Part shown: positions 17,440-26,465 of the stretch, piece by piece
Numbering within the stretch: position 1 is the stretch's first letter
Layout of the letters: each line of letters starts with the position of its first letter
Assembly (NCBI GenBank): GCA_041393775.1
Contig: JAWKJM010000003.1
Span: 1,054,001-1,118,000, forward strand
Direction of reading: 5' to 3'
DNA length: 64,000 nt
Source of the DNA: JADKAV01 sp041393775
Lineage (GTDB): Bacteria > Actinomycetota > Actinomycetes > S36-B12 > UBA10799
Notes under the pieces: model-generated
Databases searched by the model: none
The model's input: only the letters and a program-made list of their open reading frames with translations
What the model was told of the DNA's origin: nothing
Made by a program: the position numbers and the translations under genes

Positions 17440-19569
17440 ATGGCTCCCGGCTTTGGAGGAAAATTGCGGCATCGTCGGTGGTCGTCGGTCGCGCTCGTGC
17501 TCGGCGGGGTGTTCTTCCTGTTCGCCAGCCTGGCCGGTTTCCTCAACGCCAACATCGTCAATGGGCAGCGGTTCGCGACCCATGTGAATCAGATGCGCCA
17601 GGATCCGCGGGTCGCGGCCGCGATCGGGGCGGAGATGACCTCGGCTGTGGTCGACGCCGAACCGGACCTGGTGGCCATCGCCCCGGCGTTGCAGTCCGCG
17701 ACCGCGGCCGTTGTCGCCAGTAGCGCCTTCGACGGAATCTTCACCAATGCGGTCGCATCCTTCCACAGCGCGCTGACCGAGAAGGGCTCCGACTCCGCAG
17801 TGCTAAGCGTCGCCGACATCGGATCGTCATTGATCTCGTTGGTGGAAGCGGTGGCGCCCGACCTGGCCAAGAACATCCCACCGGATCTGGATGTGACCCT
17901 GGCCCAAGTCGGCGGCCAGGAGGGGTTGGCCGCTCAGGTCATCCCGGTGTTCCAGTCGATCACGGTTCTGGCGTGGGTGCTGCCCGTGCTGGCCGTCACC
18001 TGCTGGGTGCTCGCCGTGCTGGCCGCTCCGGACCGCCGCCTGGCATTCCTGCGGATCGGCTGGTCGCTGGTTGCTGTCGCTGCGGGCGTGGGCTTGCTGC
18101 TGGTCATCGGTTGGCTGGGCAGTCGCGCGTACGACCCAGGAGGACTCGCCACGCCGTTGCTGGAATCTGCGGCCGATGAATTCGGCGCCGCGCTTGCGGT
18201 TCGCGTGATGTGGACCGCGGTCGTCGGCGGCTTGTTCGTCGTGGCCGCCAGTGCGGCGCTGCCGCAAGTGCACGTCCACGAACGGATCGTCGCCGCTGCC
18301 CGGCGAGTGGCCCGACGGCCGCAGTCCCAGAGTTGGGCGTTGGTCCGGGCGCTGGTTTTCGTGGCGGTCGGGGCGGTCTTCGTGGTGGTCCCGAGTGTGG
18401 CGCTGGCCGTGGTCGCGGTGCTCACAGGTGCGGCTGTATTACTCATCGGAGTGGCCGAACTCGACTTGGTGGTGGAACGGGCGCGCGACCAGCAGGCCGG
18501 GGCGCAGACGTCGCGCCGGTCGCGGCTGGGGTGGATGATCCCAGCGGCCGCCGGTGTGATCGCCGCGGGGCTGGTCGCCCTCGTGCTGCTGCCTGCTGCG
18601 CTTCCACAATCGGTGCCGGTCTCGGCCCTCGCCACTGACCCCGATGCCTGCAACGGACATATCGAGCTGTGCGACCGCCCGTTCGACGAGGTCGCGTTCC
18701 CGGCCAGCCACAACTCGATGTCCGCGGCGGACCGGCCCGGTTGGTACTTGGCCGAGCAACCGACCGGCATCGTCGAATCGCTGGATGACGGCATCCGCGT
18801 CTTCCTGATCGACACCTGGTATGGGCGGGCCACACAGTCCGGCGGGGTGGTCACCGCAGAGCGCTCGTTGGCGCGGGCACAGGCGGACTTCACATCTGGG
18901 CGTGCGACAGCACTCACCCCTGCGATGCAACGGACCATCGACCGACTGCGCGCGGAGCAGACCCTCGGCCCGGAACAGCCGTATCTGTGCCACACATTGT
19001 GCGAACTCGGCGGCACCGAGATGGAATCCGAGATGGCCGGGCTCAAGGCCTGGCTGGACGGGCATCCACGAGAAGTCGTGACCATCTTCATCCAGGACAC
19101 CGTGACGCCGAAGGACACCGCCGAAGTGCTCGAGCGCACCGGCCTCGCGGACATGGCCTATGTCCACGAGCCGGGTACATCCTGGCCGACACTGGGCGCG
19201 ATGATCGACTCCGGCAAGCGGGTCCTGGTCCTGATGGAGAACCAGGGGGGCGGCACCCAGTACCCGTACCTGCATGCGGGATTCGACCTGGTTGCGGACA
19301 CCGGCTTCAGTTACTCCAGTGTCGAGGATTTCGACTGCGCGCCCAACCGCGGACCCGATGACCCGGACCTGCTGCTGGTCAACCACTGGCTGAGCAGTTT
19401 CACCACCCTGGTGTCCGGCGCGCAGAGGGCGAACACCGAACAGGTGCTGGGGCAGCGGGTTCGCCGCTGCCGCGAGCAGCGCGATCACATCCCCAACTTC
19501 GTCGCGGTGAATTGGTACGACCAAGGCGACTTGTTCAAGGTCGTCGCTCAGCTGAACGGGTTCGGCTGA
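17440..19569 (+). CDS. membrane-anchored PLC-like phosphodiesterase domain protein
   Basis: The 709-residue protein has an N-terminal membrane region (about 1-395) with a TM segment near 17-38, a long extracytoplasmic loop (about 39-165) and four or five further TM segments, and then a C-terminal domain of the PI-PLC X / TIM-barrel phosphodiesterase type. Candidate catalytic histidines are His424 (FPASHNSMS) and His518 (YLCHTLCEL), spaced as in bacterial phosphatidylinositol-specific PLCs. Four Cys residues in the C-terminal domain suggest disulfides and an extracytoplasmic location. The substrate is unknown. It is divergent from the cyclic-di-GMP gene. Confidence 0.75.
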   Translation: MAPGFGGKLRHRRWSSVALVLGGVFFLFASLAGFLNANIVNGQRFATHVNQMRQDPRVAAAIGAEMTSAVVDAEPDLVAIAPALQSATAAVVASSAFDGIFTNAVASFHSALTEKGSDSAVLSVADIGSSLISLVEAVAPDLAKNIPPDLDVTLAQVGGQEGLAAQVIPVFQSITVLAWVLPVLAVTCWVLAVLAAPDRRLAFLRIGWSLVAVAAGVGLLLVIGWLGSRAYDPGGLATPLLESAADEFGAALAVRVMWTAVVGGLFVVAASAALPQVHVHERIVAAARRVARRPQSQSWALVRALVFVAVGAVFVVVPSVALAVVAVLTGAAVLLIGVAELDLVVERARDQQAGAQTSRRSRLGWMIPAAAGVIAAGLVALVLLPAALPQSVPVSALATDPDACNGHIELCDRPFDEVAFPASHNSMSAADRPGWYLAEQPTGIVESLDDGIRVFLIDTWYGRATQSGGVVTAERSLARAQADFTSGRATALTPAMQRTIDRLRAEQTLGPEQPYLCHTLCELGGTEMESEMAGLKAWLDGHPREVVTIFIQDTVTPKDTAEVLERTGLADMAYVHEPGTSWPTLGAMIDSGKRVLVLMENQGGGTQYPYLHAGFDLVADTGFSYSSVEDFDCAPNRGPDDPDLLLVNHWLSSFTTLVSGAQRANTEQVLGQRVRRCREQRDHIPNFVAVNWYDQGDLFKVVAQLNGFG

Positions 19570-19640
19570 GCGCCAACAGAGGGTGGCCAATCCTCAGGTC
19601 TCGCCATACCGTGGGAGCGTCGGTCTACCGAGGAGCCCAG

Positions 19641-20693
19641 ATGCGCGCGTGGCGATTGCTGCAATGGAAGTCCGAACCCGAACTGGTGGAGGTCGACAAG
19701 CCCGAACCCGGGCCGGGGGATGTGGTGATCAAGATCGGCGGTGCGGGGGCGTGCCATTCGGATCTGCACCTGATGCACGACTTCGACGACAGTGCCGGGC
19801 TGCCGTTCGGCCCGCCGTTCACCATAGGACACGAGAACGCGGGGTGGGTGGCCGAGATCGGTCCGGGCGTGGCCGGATTCGAGGTCGGGCAGCCGGTCGG
19901 CGTCTATGGGCCCTGGGGATGCGGTCGGTGCGAACGCTGCCTGGCGGGGTTCGAGACGTACTGCCAGAACCCGCTGGAATCGCCGGCTCCCGGCGGCGGG
20001 GGCGGACTCGGCGTCGACGGTGGAATGGCGGAGTACATGCTCATCAGAGACGCCGAACGGCATCTCATGGTCCTGCCGGCGGGGCTGGAACCCGCCGATG
20101 CCGCGCCGCTGACCGATGCCGCCCTCACCCCGTATCACGCGGTGGCTCGTTCGTGGCCGAAGCTGCGGCCGCGGTCCACCGCCGTCGTGATCGGGGTCGG
20201 CGGGCTCGGACACATGGCCGTGCAGATCATCAAGAACACGACCGGCGCCAGGGTGGTGGCGGTGGACCAGAACGAAGGCGCGCTGGAACTGGCGAGGTCC
20301 ATGGGTGCAGACGAGACGATGCTGTCGAGTGCCGAGACCGCCGAGGCGATCAAGTCGCTGACCGGCGGAGTCGGTGCCGACGTGGTGCTGGACTGCGTGG
20401 GCAACGACGCCACCCTCGCCCTGGCCGCTGGCAGCGTCGCCGTCCTCGGGGATCTCACCGTGGTCGGGATCGGCGGAGGCACCTTGCCCGTGAACTTCTT
20501 CAGCCTGCCCTATGAGACGAGCCTGCAGACCACCTACTGGGGTGCACGAGGCGAATTGCGCGAGGTCTTCGATCTCGCTGCCCGCGGACTGCTCACTCCG
20601 AAGTCGACCGTGTACTCCCTCGACGACGCGATGCAGGCCTACCACGATCTGGAGGCCGGCACCGTCTCGGGCAGGGCGGTCATCGTTCCCTGA
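19641..20693 (+). CDS. zinc-dependent alcohol dehydrogenase (MDR superfamily)
   Basis: The 350-residue NAD(P)-dependent dehydrogenase has catalytic zinc ligands Cys38 and His64-Glu65 (GHENAGWV), a structural zinc lobe Cys94, Cys97, Cys100 and Cys108, and a Rossmann motif GVGGLGHMAVQ near residue 185. It resembles the NAD-dependent alcohol dehydrogenase class of actinobacteria that oxidises primary or aromatic alcohols; the substrate is not decided by the sequence. ATG 19641 has an SD (AGGAG, 19631-19635). The gap to the upstream gene is 71 bp, so it may be in the same transcription unit. Confidence 0.88.
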   Translation: MRAWRLLQWKSEPELVEVDKPEPGPGDVVIKIGGAGACHSDLHLMHDFDDSAGLPFGPPFTIGHENAGWVAEIGPGVAGFEVGQPVGVYGPWGCGRCERCLAGFETYCQNPLESPAPGGGGGLGVDGGMAEYMLIRDAERHLMVLPAGLEPADAAPLTDAALTPYHAVARSWPKLRPRSTAVVIGVGGLGHMAVQIIKNTTGARVVAVDQNEGALELARSMGADETMLSSAETAEAIKSLTGGVGADVVLDCVGNDATLALAAGSVAVLGDLTVVGIGGGTLPVNFFSLPYETSLQTTYWGARGELREVFDLAARGLLTPKSTVYSLDDAMQAYHDLEAGTVSGRAVIVP

Positions 20694-20806
20694 CGGCGTT
20701 CGTCGCGAACTCGCGCCTACGCCGCTGTGCCGCCTCAACCTCGCCTGAACGAGCCGGGCACCTGCGTTCGGTTCAATCTCGCGATCCCGGCCTCTGCACC
20801 CGTAGC

Positions 20807-22474
20807 GTGGCGCTCGTGGACCAATGGTGGAAGAACGCGGTGGTGTATCAGATCTACCCCCGCTCGTTCTGCGACTCCGACGGTGACGGGATCGGTGACC
20901 TGGTCGGCATCGAGTCCCGGCTCGACTATCTCGTCGACCTCGGTGTGGACGTCATCTGGCTGTCACCGATCTACCGGTCGCCGCAGGACGACAACGGCTA
21001 CGACATCAGTGACTACCGCGATATCGACCCGGTGTTCGGGACCCTGGCGGATTTCGACCGCCTGCTGGACGGTGTGCACGCCCGTGGCATGAAACTTGTG
21101 ATGGACCTGGTGGTGAACCACACTTCCGACGAGCATCCCTGGTTCGTCGAGTCGCGGTCGAGCCGGGACAACCCGAAACGCGACTGGTACTGGTGGCGCG
21201 ACGGTCTCGGCGCCAAGCCGCCCAACAACTGGAAGTCGATCTTCTCGGGCAGCGCCTGGGCGTATGACGAGAACACTGACCAGTACTACTTGCACCTGTT
21301 CACGCGCAAACAACCCGACCTGAACTGGGAGAACCCGCAGGTACGCCAGGCCGTGTACGAACTCATGAACTGGTGGCTGGACCGTGGCGTCGACGGCTTC
21401 CGTATGGACGTCATCAATCTCATCTCGAAGGACCCGGCGCTCCCCGACGGTGTTGTGCACTCTGGCCAGGTCTACGGCGATGGCAGCCCGTACTACGTCA
21501 CTGGCAAACGTCTGCACGAGTTCCTGCGCGAGATGGACGAGGCGGTTTTCGTCACACGCGATGCGGAGCTCATGACCGTGGGCGAAACGCCCCATATCTC
21601 GGTGGAGCAGGCCCGCCTATTGACCGATTACAGAACCCGCGAACTCGACATGGTGTTCGAGTTCGAGCACATGGAACTCGACCACGGGTCGGGCAAGTGG
21701 GATCCACAACCGCTGCGGCTGGTGGATCTGAAGGCGAATCTCGCCAAGTGGCAGGACGGCCTGGGGCAGGTCGGCTGGAACAGCCTGTACTGGAACAACC
21801 ACGACCAGCCCCGGATCGTCTCGCGGTTCGGCGACGAGGACTACTGGTACGAGTCCGCGACGCTGCTGGCCACGGTCCTGCACCTTCACCGGGGCACCCC
21901 GTTCGTTTACCAGGGCGAGGAGTTGGGAATGACCAACTACCCCTTCGAGGACATTGCGGACTTCAAAGATGTGGAGTCGCTCAACCACTACCGCGAAGCG
22001 GTCACGCGGCGGGGCGAAGATCCGGGCAGTGTGCTCGGGGCCCTGCGGACCTTCAGTCGTGACAATGCCCGCACACCCATGCAGTGGGATGGCTCGGAAC
22101 AGGCCGGATTCACCTCCGGGACACCGTGGATGCCCGTGAATCCGAACTATCCGCGCATCAATGCTGCGGCACAGCAGGCGGATCCCCGGTCCGTGTTCAG
22201 CTACTACCGCCGGCTGATTGCGCTGCGCCACGATGATCCTGTGGTACGTGACGGCGACTTCGAGTTGCTGCTGCCACAGGATCCGGCGGTCTACGCGTTC
22301 ACGCGCACCCTGGGCGAGGTCAGTCTGCTGGTGGTCGCCAACTTCTCGTGCGATTCGCTGCCGGTGCCGCTGGCGGTGGATGGTGAGCTGGTGATCGCCA
22401 ACTACCTGGATACCCAAGAGACGGTCTTGCGGCCGTGGGAGTCGCGGGTCCATCGGCGGCGGGTGAAGCCATGA
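20807..22474 (+). CDS. GH13 alpha-glucosidase / oligo-1,6-glucosidase
   Basis: The 555-residue GH13 enzyme hydrolyses alpha-glucosidic bonds of short oligosaccharides. It shows VVYQIYPRSF at the start of the barrel, DLVVNHTSDEHPWF at 100-113, nucleophile Asp201 (GFRMDVINLI), acid/base Glu260 (VGETPHIS) and the transition-state Asp333 (NNHDQPR). A Val directly after the nucleophile is the residue associated with alpha-1,6 preference in the oligo-1,6-glucosidase group, so isomaltose-type substrates are likely. GTG 20807 or GTG 20816 could be the start; neither has a strong SD. Its stop overlaps the ATG of a DUF202 gene. Confidence 0.88.
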   Translation: MALVDQWWKNAVVYQIYPRSFCDSDGDGIGDLVGIESRLDYLVDLGVDVIWLSPIYRSPQDDNGYDISDYRDIDPVFGTLADFDRLLDGVHARGMKLVMDLVVNHTSDEHPWFVESRSSRDNPKRDWYWWRDGLGAKPPNNWKSIFSGSAWAYDENTDQYYLHLFTRKQPDLNWENPQVRQAVYELMNWWLDRGVDGFRMDVINLISKDPALPDGVVHSGQVYGDGSPYYVTGKRLHEFLREMDEAVFVTRDAELMTVGETPHISVEQARLLTDYRTRELDMVFEFEHMELDHGSGKWDPQPLRLVDLKANLAKWQDGLGQVGWNSLYWNNHDQPRIVSRFGDEDYWYESATLLATVLHLHRGTPFVYQGEELGMTNYPFEDIADFKDVESLNHYREAVTRRGEDPGSVLGALRTFSRDNARTPMQWDGSEQAGFTSGTPWMPVNPNYPRINAAAQQADPRSVFSYYRRLIALRHDDPVVRDGDFELLLPQDPAVYAFTRTLGEVSLLVVANFSCDSLPVPLAVDGELVIANYLDTQETVLRPWESRVHRRRVKP

Positions 22475-22797
22475 ACACTGAGCCGGACTACCGATACTCG
22501 CTGGCCAACGAGCGCACGTACCTGGCCTGGGTCCGCACCGGACTGGCTTTGATCGCCGGCGGGATCGGCATCCGGATCTTCATCTCCGACGCCGGCGGGT
22601 CCTGGCTGCTCTACATCGCAGCGCTCGGCTCCTGTCTGCTGGGCGGCGTGCTCACCGTGACGTCGTACCGGCACTGGATCGACGTCCAGAAGTCGATGGC
22701 GACCGGCGCCCCGCTGCCGACCCAGCGCGGGCCACTGATCCTGACCATCGGGGTGGTCGCGCTGATGGTGGTTGTCATGGCGGGAACCCGGCTGTGA
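22471..22797 (+). CDS. DUF202 (YidH-type) membrane protein
   Basis: This 108-residue protein carries the DUF202 signature NERTYLAWVRTGLALIAGGIG at residues 13-33 and three transmembrane segments. DUF202 proteins are small inner-membrane proteins of unknown function. The ATG at 22471 overlaps the stop of the GH13 gene (ATGA), and its own stop overlaps the next DUF202 gene, so all three are translationally coupled. The link to glucoside hydrolysis is unexplained. Confidence 0.82.
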   Translation: MNTEPDYRYSLANERTYLAWVRTGLALIAGGIGIRIFISDAGGSWLLYIAALGSCLLGGVLTVTSYRHWIDVQKSMATGAPLPTQRGPLILTIGVVALMVVVMAGTRL

Positions 22798-23063
22798 ACT
22801 CGCAGACCGAACGCACTCGGCTGGCCTGGCGCCGCACCATACTGACGGTGCTGGTGGTGGGAGGTCTCGGCTCGGTGCATCTGGCGGTGGCCGGGTTGCT
22901 GCACCTGGCGGTGGCGGTCGGCGTGGTCGCGCTGATCGGCTGCGTGCCCGCTGCGTACCGCTTGAACACGCTGCGACAGGCACATCCGATGGCCACCTGG
23001 GAGCCCTTGTTCTTGACCACGGTGGGGTGTCTGTTGGCGCTGACGGTTTTGGTGAACCCGTAG
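22794..23063 (+). CDS. second DUF202-like small membrane protein
   Basis: The 89-residue protein begins with NSQTERTRLAWRRTILTVL, a diverged form of the DUF202 ERTxLAWxRT motif, and has three predicted membrane segments. Its GTG start at 22794 overlaps the previous stop. Tandem DUF202 pairs are common in actinobacteria and may assemble together. The family A copy 3 repeat begins about 40 bp after its stop. Confidence 0.75.
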   Translation: MNSQTERTRLAWRRTILTVLVVGGLGSVHLAVAGLLHLAVAVGVVALIGCVPAAYRLNTLRQAHPMATWEPLFLTTVGCLLALTVLVNP

Positions 23064-23102
23064 CCCAGCGCGCCCGTTCGTCGGACGCATGCCCGGGAGG
23101 CG

Positions 23103-23220
23103 CTTGTGTGACGAAGTTGCGGGGCATTGACGCGGATTGTGACGAGGGTGCGCGGTCGCGACGAGGTGGACCCCGCACCTTCGTCACACAACGCCGGGAC
23201 AGCCACCAACTTCGTCACAA
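23103..23220 (+). repeat. Family A intergenic nested inverted repeat, copy 3
   Basis: The modules are TTGTGTGACGAAGTTGCGGG, ATTGTGACGAGGGTGCGCGG, CCCCGCACCTTCGTCACA and CCACCAACTTCGTCACAA. This is the reference orientation: left outer arm ends GTTGCGGG and right outer arm begins CCACCAAC. The copy lies between the convergent DUF202 and acyltransferase genes, 40 bp and 24 bp from their stops. Confidence 0.9.
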
Positions 23221-23243
23221 TCGCCGGCCCCGACCCCGCCAAC

Positions 23244-24482
23244 TCACGAACGACCGGCGTTGACCAGCCCGAAGGCGATGAGCACGAGTGCGAGATTCTC
23301 CACTGCCGAGGACGGAAGCCCGATCGCACCCGGTCCGGCGAGTGTCGCGAACCCGGTGGCGGACACGTTGAGCACGATGAGGCCGCCGAGAGTGCACCCG
23401 ACAGCCGGTGCAGTCAGCCGCCACTCCCAGCGCGTCAGCCACGCCTCCGGTCTGCTGGCGACGCCCGCCACGAGCCAAGCCAACGGCACCACCAGGAGCA
23501 CGACCAGGATGTGCACCAGCCACCACGCGGCGCTCAACGCGGGCTCGCTCCAGCCGGTCGCGATCGCGATTCCCGCGGCGAGACCGACCAAGGGGATGTG
23601 CCACAGGTACATGCCCATTCCGCGGGCGCCCACGAGCGCCAACGGCACCCACACCCGGTCGTTGTGCAGGACTTTGGCCAGGACATCCCACAGGCCGGCG
23701 AGAAGCAGGATCTGACCGGCTCCGTAGATGGCCAGCACCACAGTCGGTGGCGCCAGGTTTGACAGTCCGGGCACGCCTGCCACGGAGATCAGCGAGTGCG
23801 AATACGGGCCGGTGAAGGCCACCAGCACTGAGAGCGCGACCAGGGCGACCCCGCCTGGCAGCAGCCAACTCCTGCCGCGCAGCCGTCCCAGGTAGTAACC
23901 GCACTGGTGCAACCAGCCCCACACAAGCAGCATGTTCAGCCATCCCCAAGCCGCGAGGTCGGTGGTGCGCAGTGCGTCGACCGCGACGATCGCGGCCAGC
24001 CACAATCCCAGGCTCAGCGTGGGTCGGCCCAGCCACCGGGAGGTGATCACTGCCGCGGCGGCCACGAGCAGGTAGACCCCGGCGAACCAGAGCAGTTGCG
24101 ACAGGAACCGGCCTGCCCCTTCGACCTGCTCGGATCCGTGGAAGGGAAGCAGCAGAAGTGTCCACAGCCCGGCGTACACCGCGACGGGAGCCAGCAACCG
24201 TTGACCGCGTGCCCGCAGGTAGTCGCGCCTGCCGTGGCGGGCCAGCGACCGCGCATTGGACACCGCCCCCGCGGCGAAGAACAGGGGTAGTACCTGGAAG
24301 ATCCAGGTCAGCGGGATCAGGGCCGGTGCCTCCTCGAGGACGTTGACGGCGCTCCCGTCCGGCCGCACGTGCCAGGCCAGGCTATGGCCTACGACGACCA
24401 GCAATAGGGCGACGGCCTTCACCGCGTCGAGCACCCGGTCCCGGCCGGAGGTGGCTGCGACGATCCGTTCGGCGAGCGCCAT
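23244..24482 (-). CDS. acyltransferase-3 family membrane protein
   Basis: The 412-residue protein has about ten transmembrane segments and the acyltransferase-3 (OafA-type) opening RDRVLDAVKAVALLLVVVGHSL, with the conserved Arg and His. Such proteins O-acylate extracytoplasmic sugars, peptidoglycan or antibiotics; the acceptor is unknown here. ATG 24482 is preferred over the longer frame (from 24527), which adds 15 atypical residues. No glycan gene cluster surrounds it. The family A copy 3 element lies just past its stop. Confidence 0.8.
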   Translation of the reverse strand: MALAERIVAATSGRDRVLDAVKAVALLLVVVGHSLAWHVRPDGSAVNVLEEAPALIPLTWIFQVLPLFFAAGAVSNARSLARHGRRDYLRARGQRLLAPVAVYAGLWTLLLLPFHGSEQVEGAGRFLSQLLWFAGVYLLVAAAAVITSRWLGRPTLSLGLWLAAIVAVDALRTTDLAAWGWLNMLLVWGWLHQCGYYLGRLRGRSWLLPGGVALVALSVLVAFTGPYSHSLISVAGVPGLSNLAPPTVVLAIYGAGQILLLAGLWDVLAKVLHNDRVWVPLALVGARGMGMYLWHIPLVGLAAGIAIATGWSEPALSAAWWLVHILVVLLVVPLAWLVAGVASRPEAWLTRWEWRLTAPAVGCTLGGLIVLNVSATGFATLAGPGAIGLPSSAVENLALVLIAFGLVNAGRS

Positions 24483-24669
24483 GCGTCCGACAGTATTGGC
24501 CGTGCCACAGCGGGCGCCCGCCGACAAGTTCTCGGCCGGGTCAGGGTGAAGAACGGACTCTCATGTGCCACTTCTTCAGCAGAGGGCGTGCCCTGCCAAG
24601 TTCCAAGGTGCTATCCCCAATTACGAGTCGGCCGGTTGACGGCGGCCACAGCGGTGACAGGGTGGAACC

Positions 24670-25299
24670 ATGACAGGTATCCCGGCTGAGGCCTTCGACT
24701 TCTACGATCATTTGGCCGTCGACAATTCCAAGGAGTTCTGGGCCGAGCACAAAGGCGAGTACGAGCATTTCGTCCGCGCCCCGCTGCAGAGCCTCGCAGA
24801 TGCCTTGGAACCCGACTTCGGCCAGGCGAAGTTGTACCGGCCGTACCGCGACATGCGATTCAGCAATGACAAGACGCCGTACAAAGACCATCAGGGCTGC
24901 TACTTCGCGTTCGAGAACGGTCTCGGCTGGTACCTGCAGGTCTCGTCGACGGGCTTCATGGTTGCCGGCGGTTGGTACACCTCGACGAGTCCGCAGGTGA
25001 AGCGTTACCGCGAGCACTTGCTGGAGTTCGGCGCGGGTGAACTTCGGGCGGCGCTCAACGGCTTGCCCAGAGCGGGTTTCACGATCGGCGGCGACCAGTT
25101 GAAGACACGACCACGCGGTGTGGCCGAAGATAACCCGGATCTCGATCTGCTGCGTCACCGAACGCTGCATGCGACCCGCACTTGGGAGCCCGAGTCGTGG
25201 ATGGAGACCCGTCGGCTGCAGACCACCGTGCACAAGAGCTTCGACAAGTTGCGTCCGATGATCTCCACGTTGGCGGGCATCGTGGGGCCACCGGAATAA
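24670..25299 (+). CDS. DUF2461 family protein
   Basis: The 209-residue protein matches the DUF2461 (TIGR02453) pattern: FDFYDHLAVDNSKEFWAEHK near the start, YRPYRDMRFSNDKTPYKDHQ at about 56-75, and GGWYTSTSPQVKRYRE further on. The family is widespread and soluble, with no known function; a nuclease-like or small-molecule role has not been shown. It starts a short plus-strand unit with the DUF5522 gene 7 bp downstream. Confidence 0.85.
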   Translation: MTGIPAEAFDFYDHLAVDNSKEFWAEHKGEYEHFVRAPLQSLADALEPDFGQAKLYRPYRDMRFSNDKTPYKDHQGCYFAFENGLGWYLQVSSTGFMVAGGWYTSTSPQVKRYREHLLEFGAGELRAALNGLPRAGFTIGGDQLKTRPRGVAEDNPDLDLLRHRTLHATRTWEPESWMETRRLQTTVHKSFDKLRPMISTLAGIVGPPE

Positions 25300-25306
25300 T
25301 GGGGGG

Positions 25307-25531
25307 ATGCCACGCGCCGATTGGGTCACCCCGCACCCTGACCGGTTGCCACTGGATCACCCGTACCGTCGAGAAATCGTGGCCCGTCATCACGCGGCCG
25401 TCGATGCTGGCCAGCCGGGATACGAGGATCCCGGCACCGGACTGTTCGTGCTCACCGCTGCTTTCCACATGAAGCGTGGGACATGCTGTCACAACGGCTG
25501 TCGGCACTGCCCTTACGTCGGGGAGCCGTGA
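25307..25531 (+). CDS. DUF5522 family small protein
   Basis: This 74-residue protein ends in GTCCHNGCRHCPYVGEP, the CCxxxCRHCPY signature of DUF5522, which resembles a small metal- or redox-binding cysteine cluster. The segment YEDPGTGLFVLTAAFHMKR before it is also typical. Function unknown. It sits between the DUF2461 gene and a small membrane-protein gene; its TGA (25529-25531) overlaps the downstream ATG. Confidence 0.82.
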   Translation: MPRADWVTPHPDRLPLDHPYRREIVARHHAAVDAGQPGYEDPGTGLFVLTAAFHMKRGTCCHNGCRHCPYVGEP

Positions 25532-25905
25532 TGGCCACCCACCGGCAACTTCTGGTGGCCTTGGGTGCATGGTCAGCCGGGTCGATCCTGGGCGGCGCCG
25601 TGCTGTGGCGTGCCGGCAACGGGTCCGGTGCGCGGGCTTTTGGGCGGCAGACGTTGGTGTGGGGTGCGGTGGACGCCGCGATCGTGGCGTACGGCGCTGC
25701 AAGCCCGCCTCCCGCGCCCGCCCGCCTGCGCACGGTGCTGCTCGCCAACAGTCTTGCCGATGTCGGTTACCTGGCGCTGGGGATCTACGCGCTGCGACGG
25801 GAACGCTGGCGCGCGGACGGTGCGGCGATCCTGGTGCAAGGGGCGTTCCTGCTCGCTCTCGACAGTCACTTCGCATATCACCTGGAGGTGCCGGCCGCCG
25901 GCTGA
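25531..25905 (+). CDS. small membrane protein (DUF6992-like)
   Basis: The 124-residue protein has four hydrophobic segments and ends with GAFLLALDSHFAYHLEVPAAG. The LxxDSHFAYHL ending recalls small DUF6992-type membrane proteins, an assignment I hold only moderately. ATG 25531 overlaps the preceding stop (TGATG), so it is coupled to the DUF5522 gene. The gap that follows (25906-26465) holds repeats only. Confidence 0.65.
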   Translation: MATHRQLLVALGAWSAGSILGGAVLWRAGNGSGARAFGRQTLVWGAVDAAIVAYGAASPPPAPARLRTVLLANSLADVGYLALGIYALRRERWRADGAAILVQGAFLLALDSHFAYHLEVPAAG

Positions 25906-26009
25906 CCTGACGGTCTCGTTGGGCTCGGACTTCCGGGGTTCGTCGGGTCTGACGCAGGCGGTGTCCCGCTTCCGCTGGAGTTGGTCATCGGCGGCCGTGG
26001 CTGGCCGCC

Positions 26010-26225
26010 GGTTCAGGCGTGAGAGCCGGGTGGAGATCGCTCGCGTTAGTGGTCCATGGCCGTGGCCGGCCGCGGCGTTCAGGTGGGGAAATGCCGGGCG
26101 GAAAGCACTCGGGTTAGAGAACGTGCACGAGGTTAGAGAAGCCACACGTGCGTTCTCTAACCTCGTGCACGATCTCTAACCTCGCGACCAACTTCTGCGG
26201 CGACCGAGTACACGAGCCGTTTTCG
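26010..26225. repeat. Family B composite repeat, locus 3
   Basis: The leader has GATCGCTCGCGTTAGTGGTCC near 26036 and AAAGCACTCGGGTTAGAGAA near 26102, followed by the perfect 18-bp inverted repeat GTGCACGAGGTTAGAGAA (26123-26140) and TTCTCTAACCTCGTGCAC (26153-26170) around the same 12-nt loop as locus 2. Half-sites and a GCGACCGAGTACACGAGCC tail follow. It sits downstream of the small membrane-protein gene and upstream of the AmmeMemoRadiSam operon; no gene is seen in 25906-26465. Confidence 0.9.
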
Positions 26226-26260
26226 GACATAGGCGCTCCGGTTCGGCCTTTCGGCTACGC

Positions 26261-26316
26261 AGCGCCGAACGCGGACCGCAGCGCCGAACGCGGACCGCAG
26301 CGCCGAACGCGGACCG
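26261..26316. repeat. Three tandem copies of a 19-bp unit
   Basis: The unit AGCGCCGAACGCGGACCGC is repeated at 26261, 26280 and 26299, the third copy ending at 26316 and followed by a weaker GGGCCGAACGTGCG copy. It lies between family B locus 3 and the radical SAM gene, in what should be the upstream region of the AmmeMemoRadiSam operon. Confidence 0.85.
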
Positions 26317-26465
26317 GTGGGCCGAACGTGCGTCCGTGACGTGGATGCCACCGGGAGCGGTTCTTAGGCCACAGCGGTCCCACCCGTCGGAGGCGCCACG
26401 CCCGATCGGTTCGCTGTGCGTGATCAGCTCTTGACACGCAGCGCCAACGGTGATGCGCTCGACAT

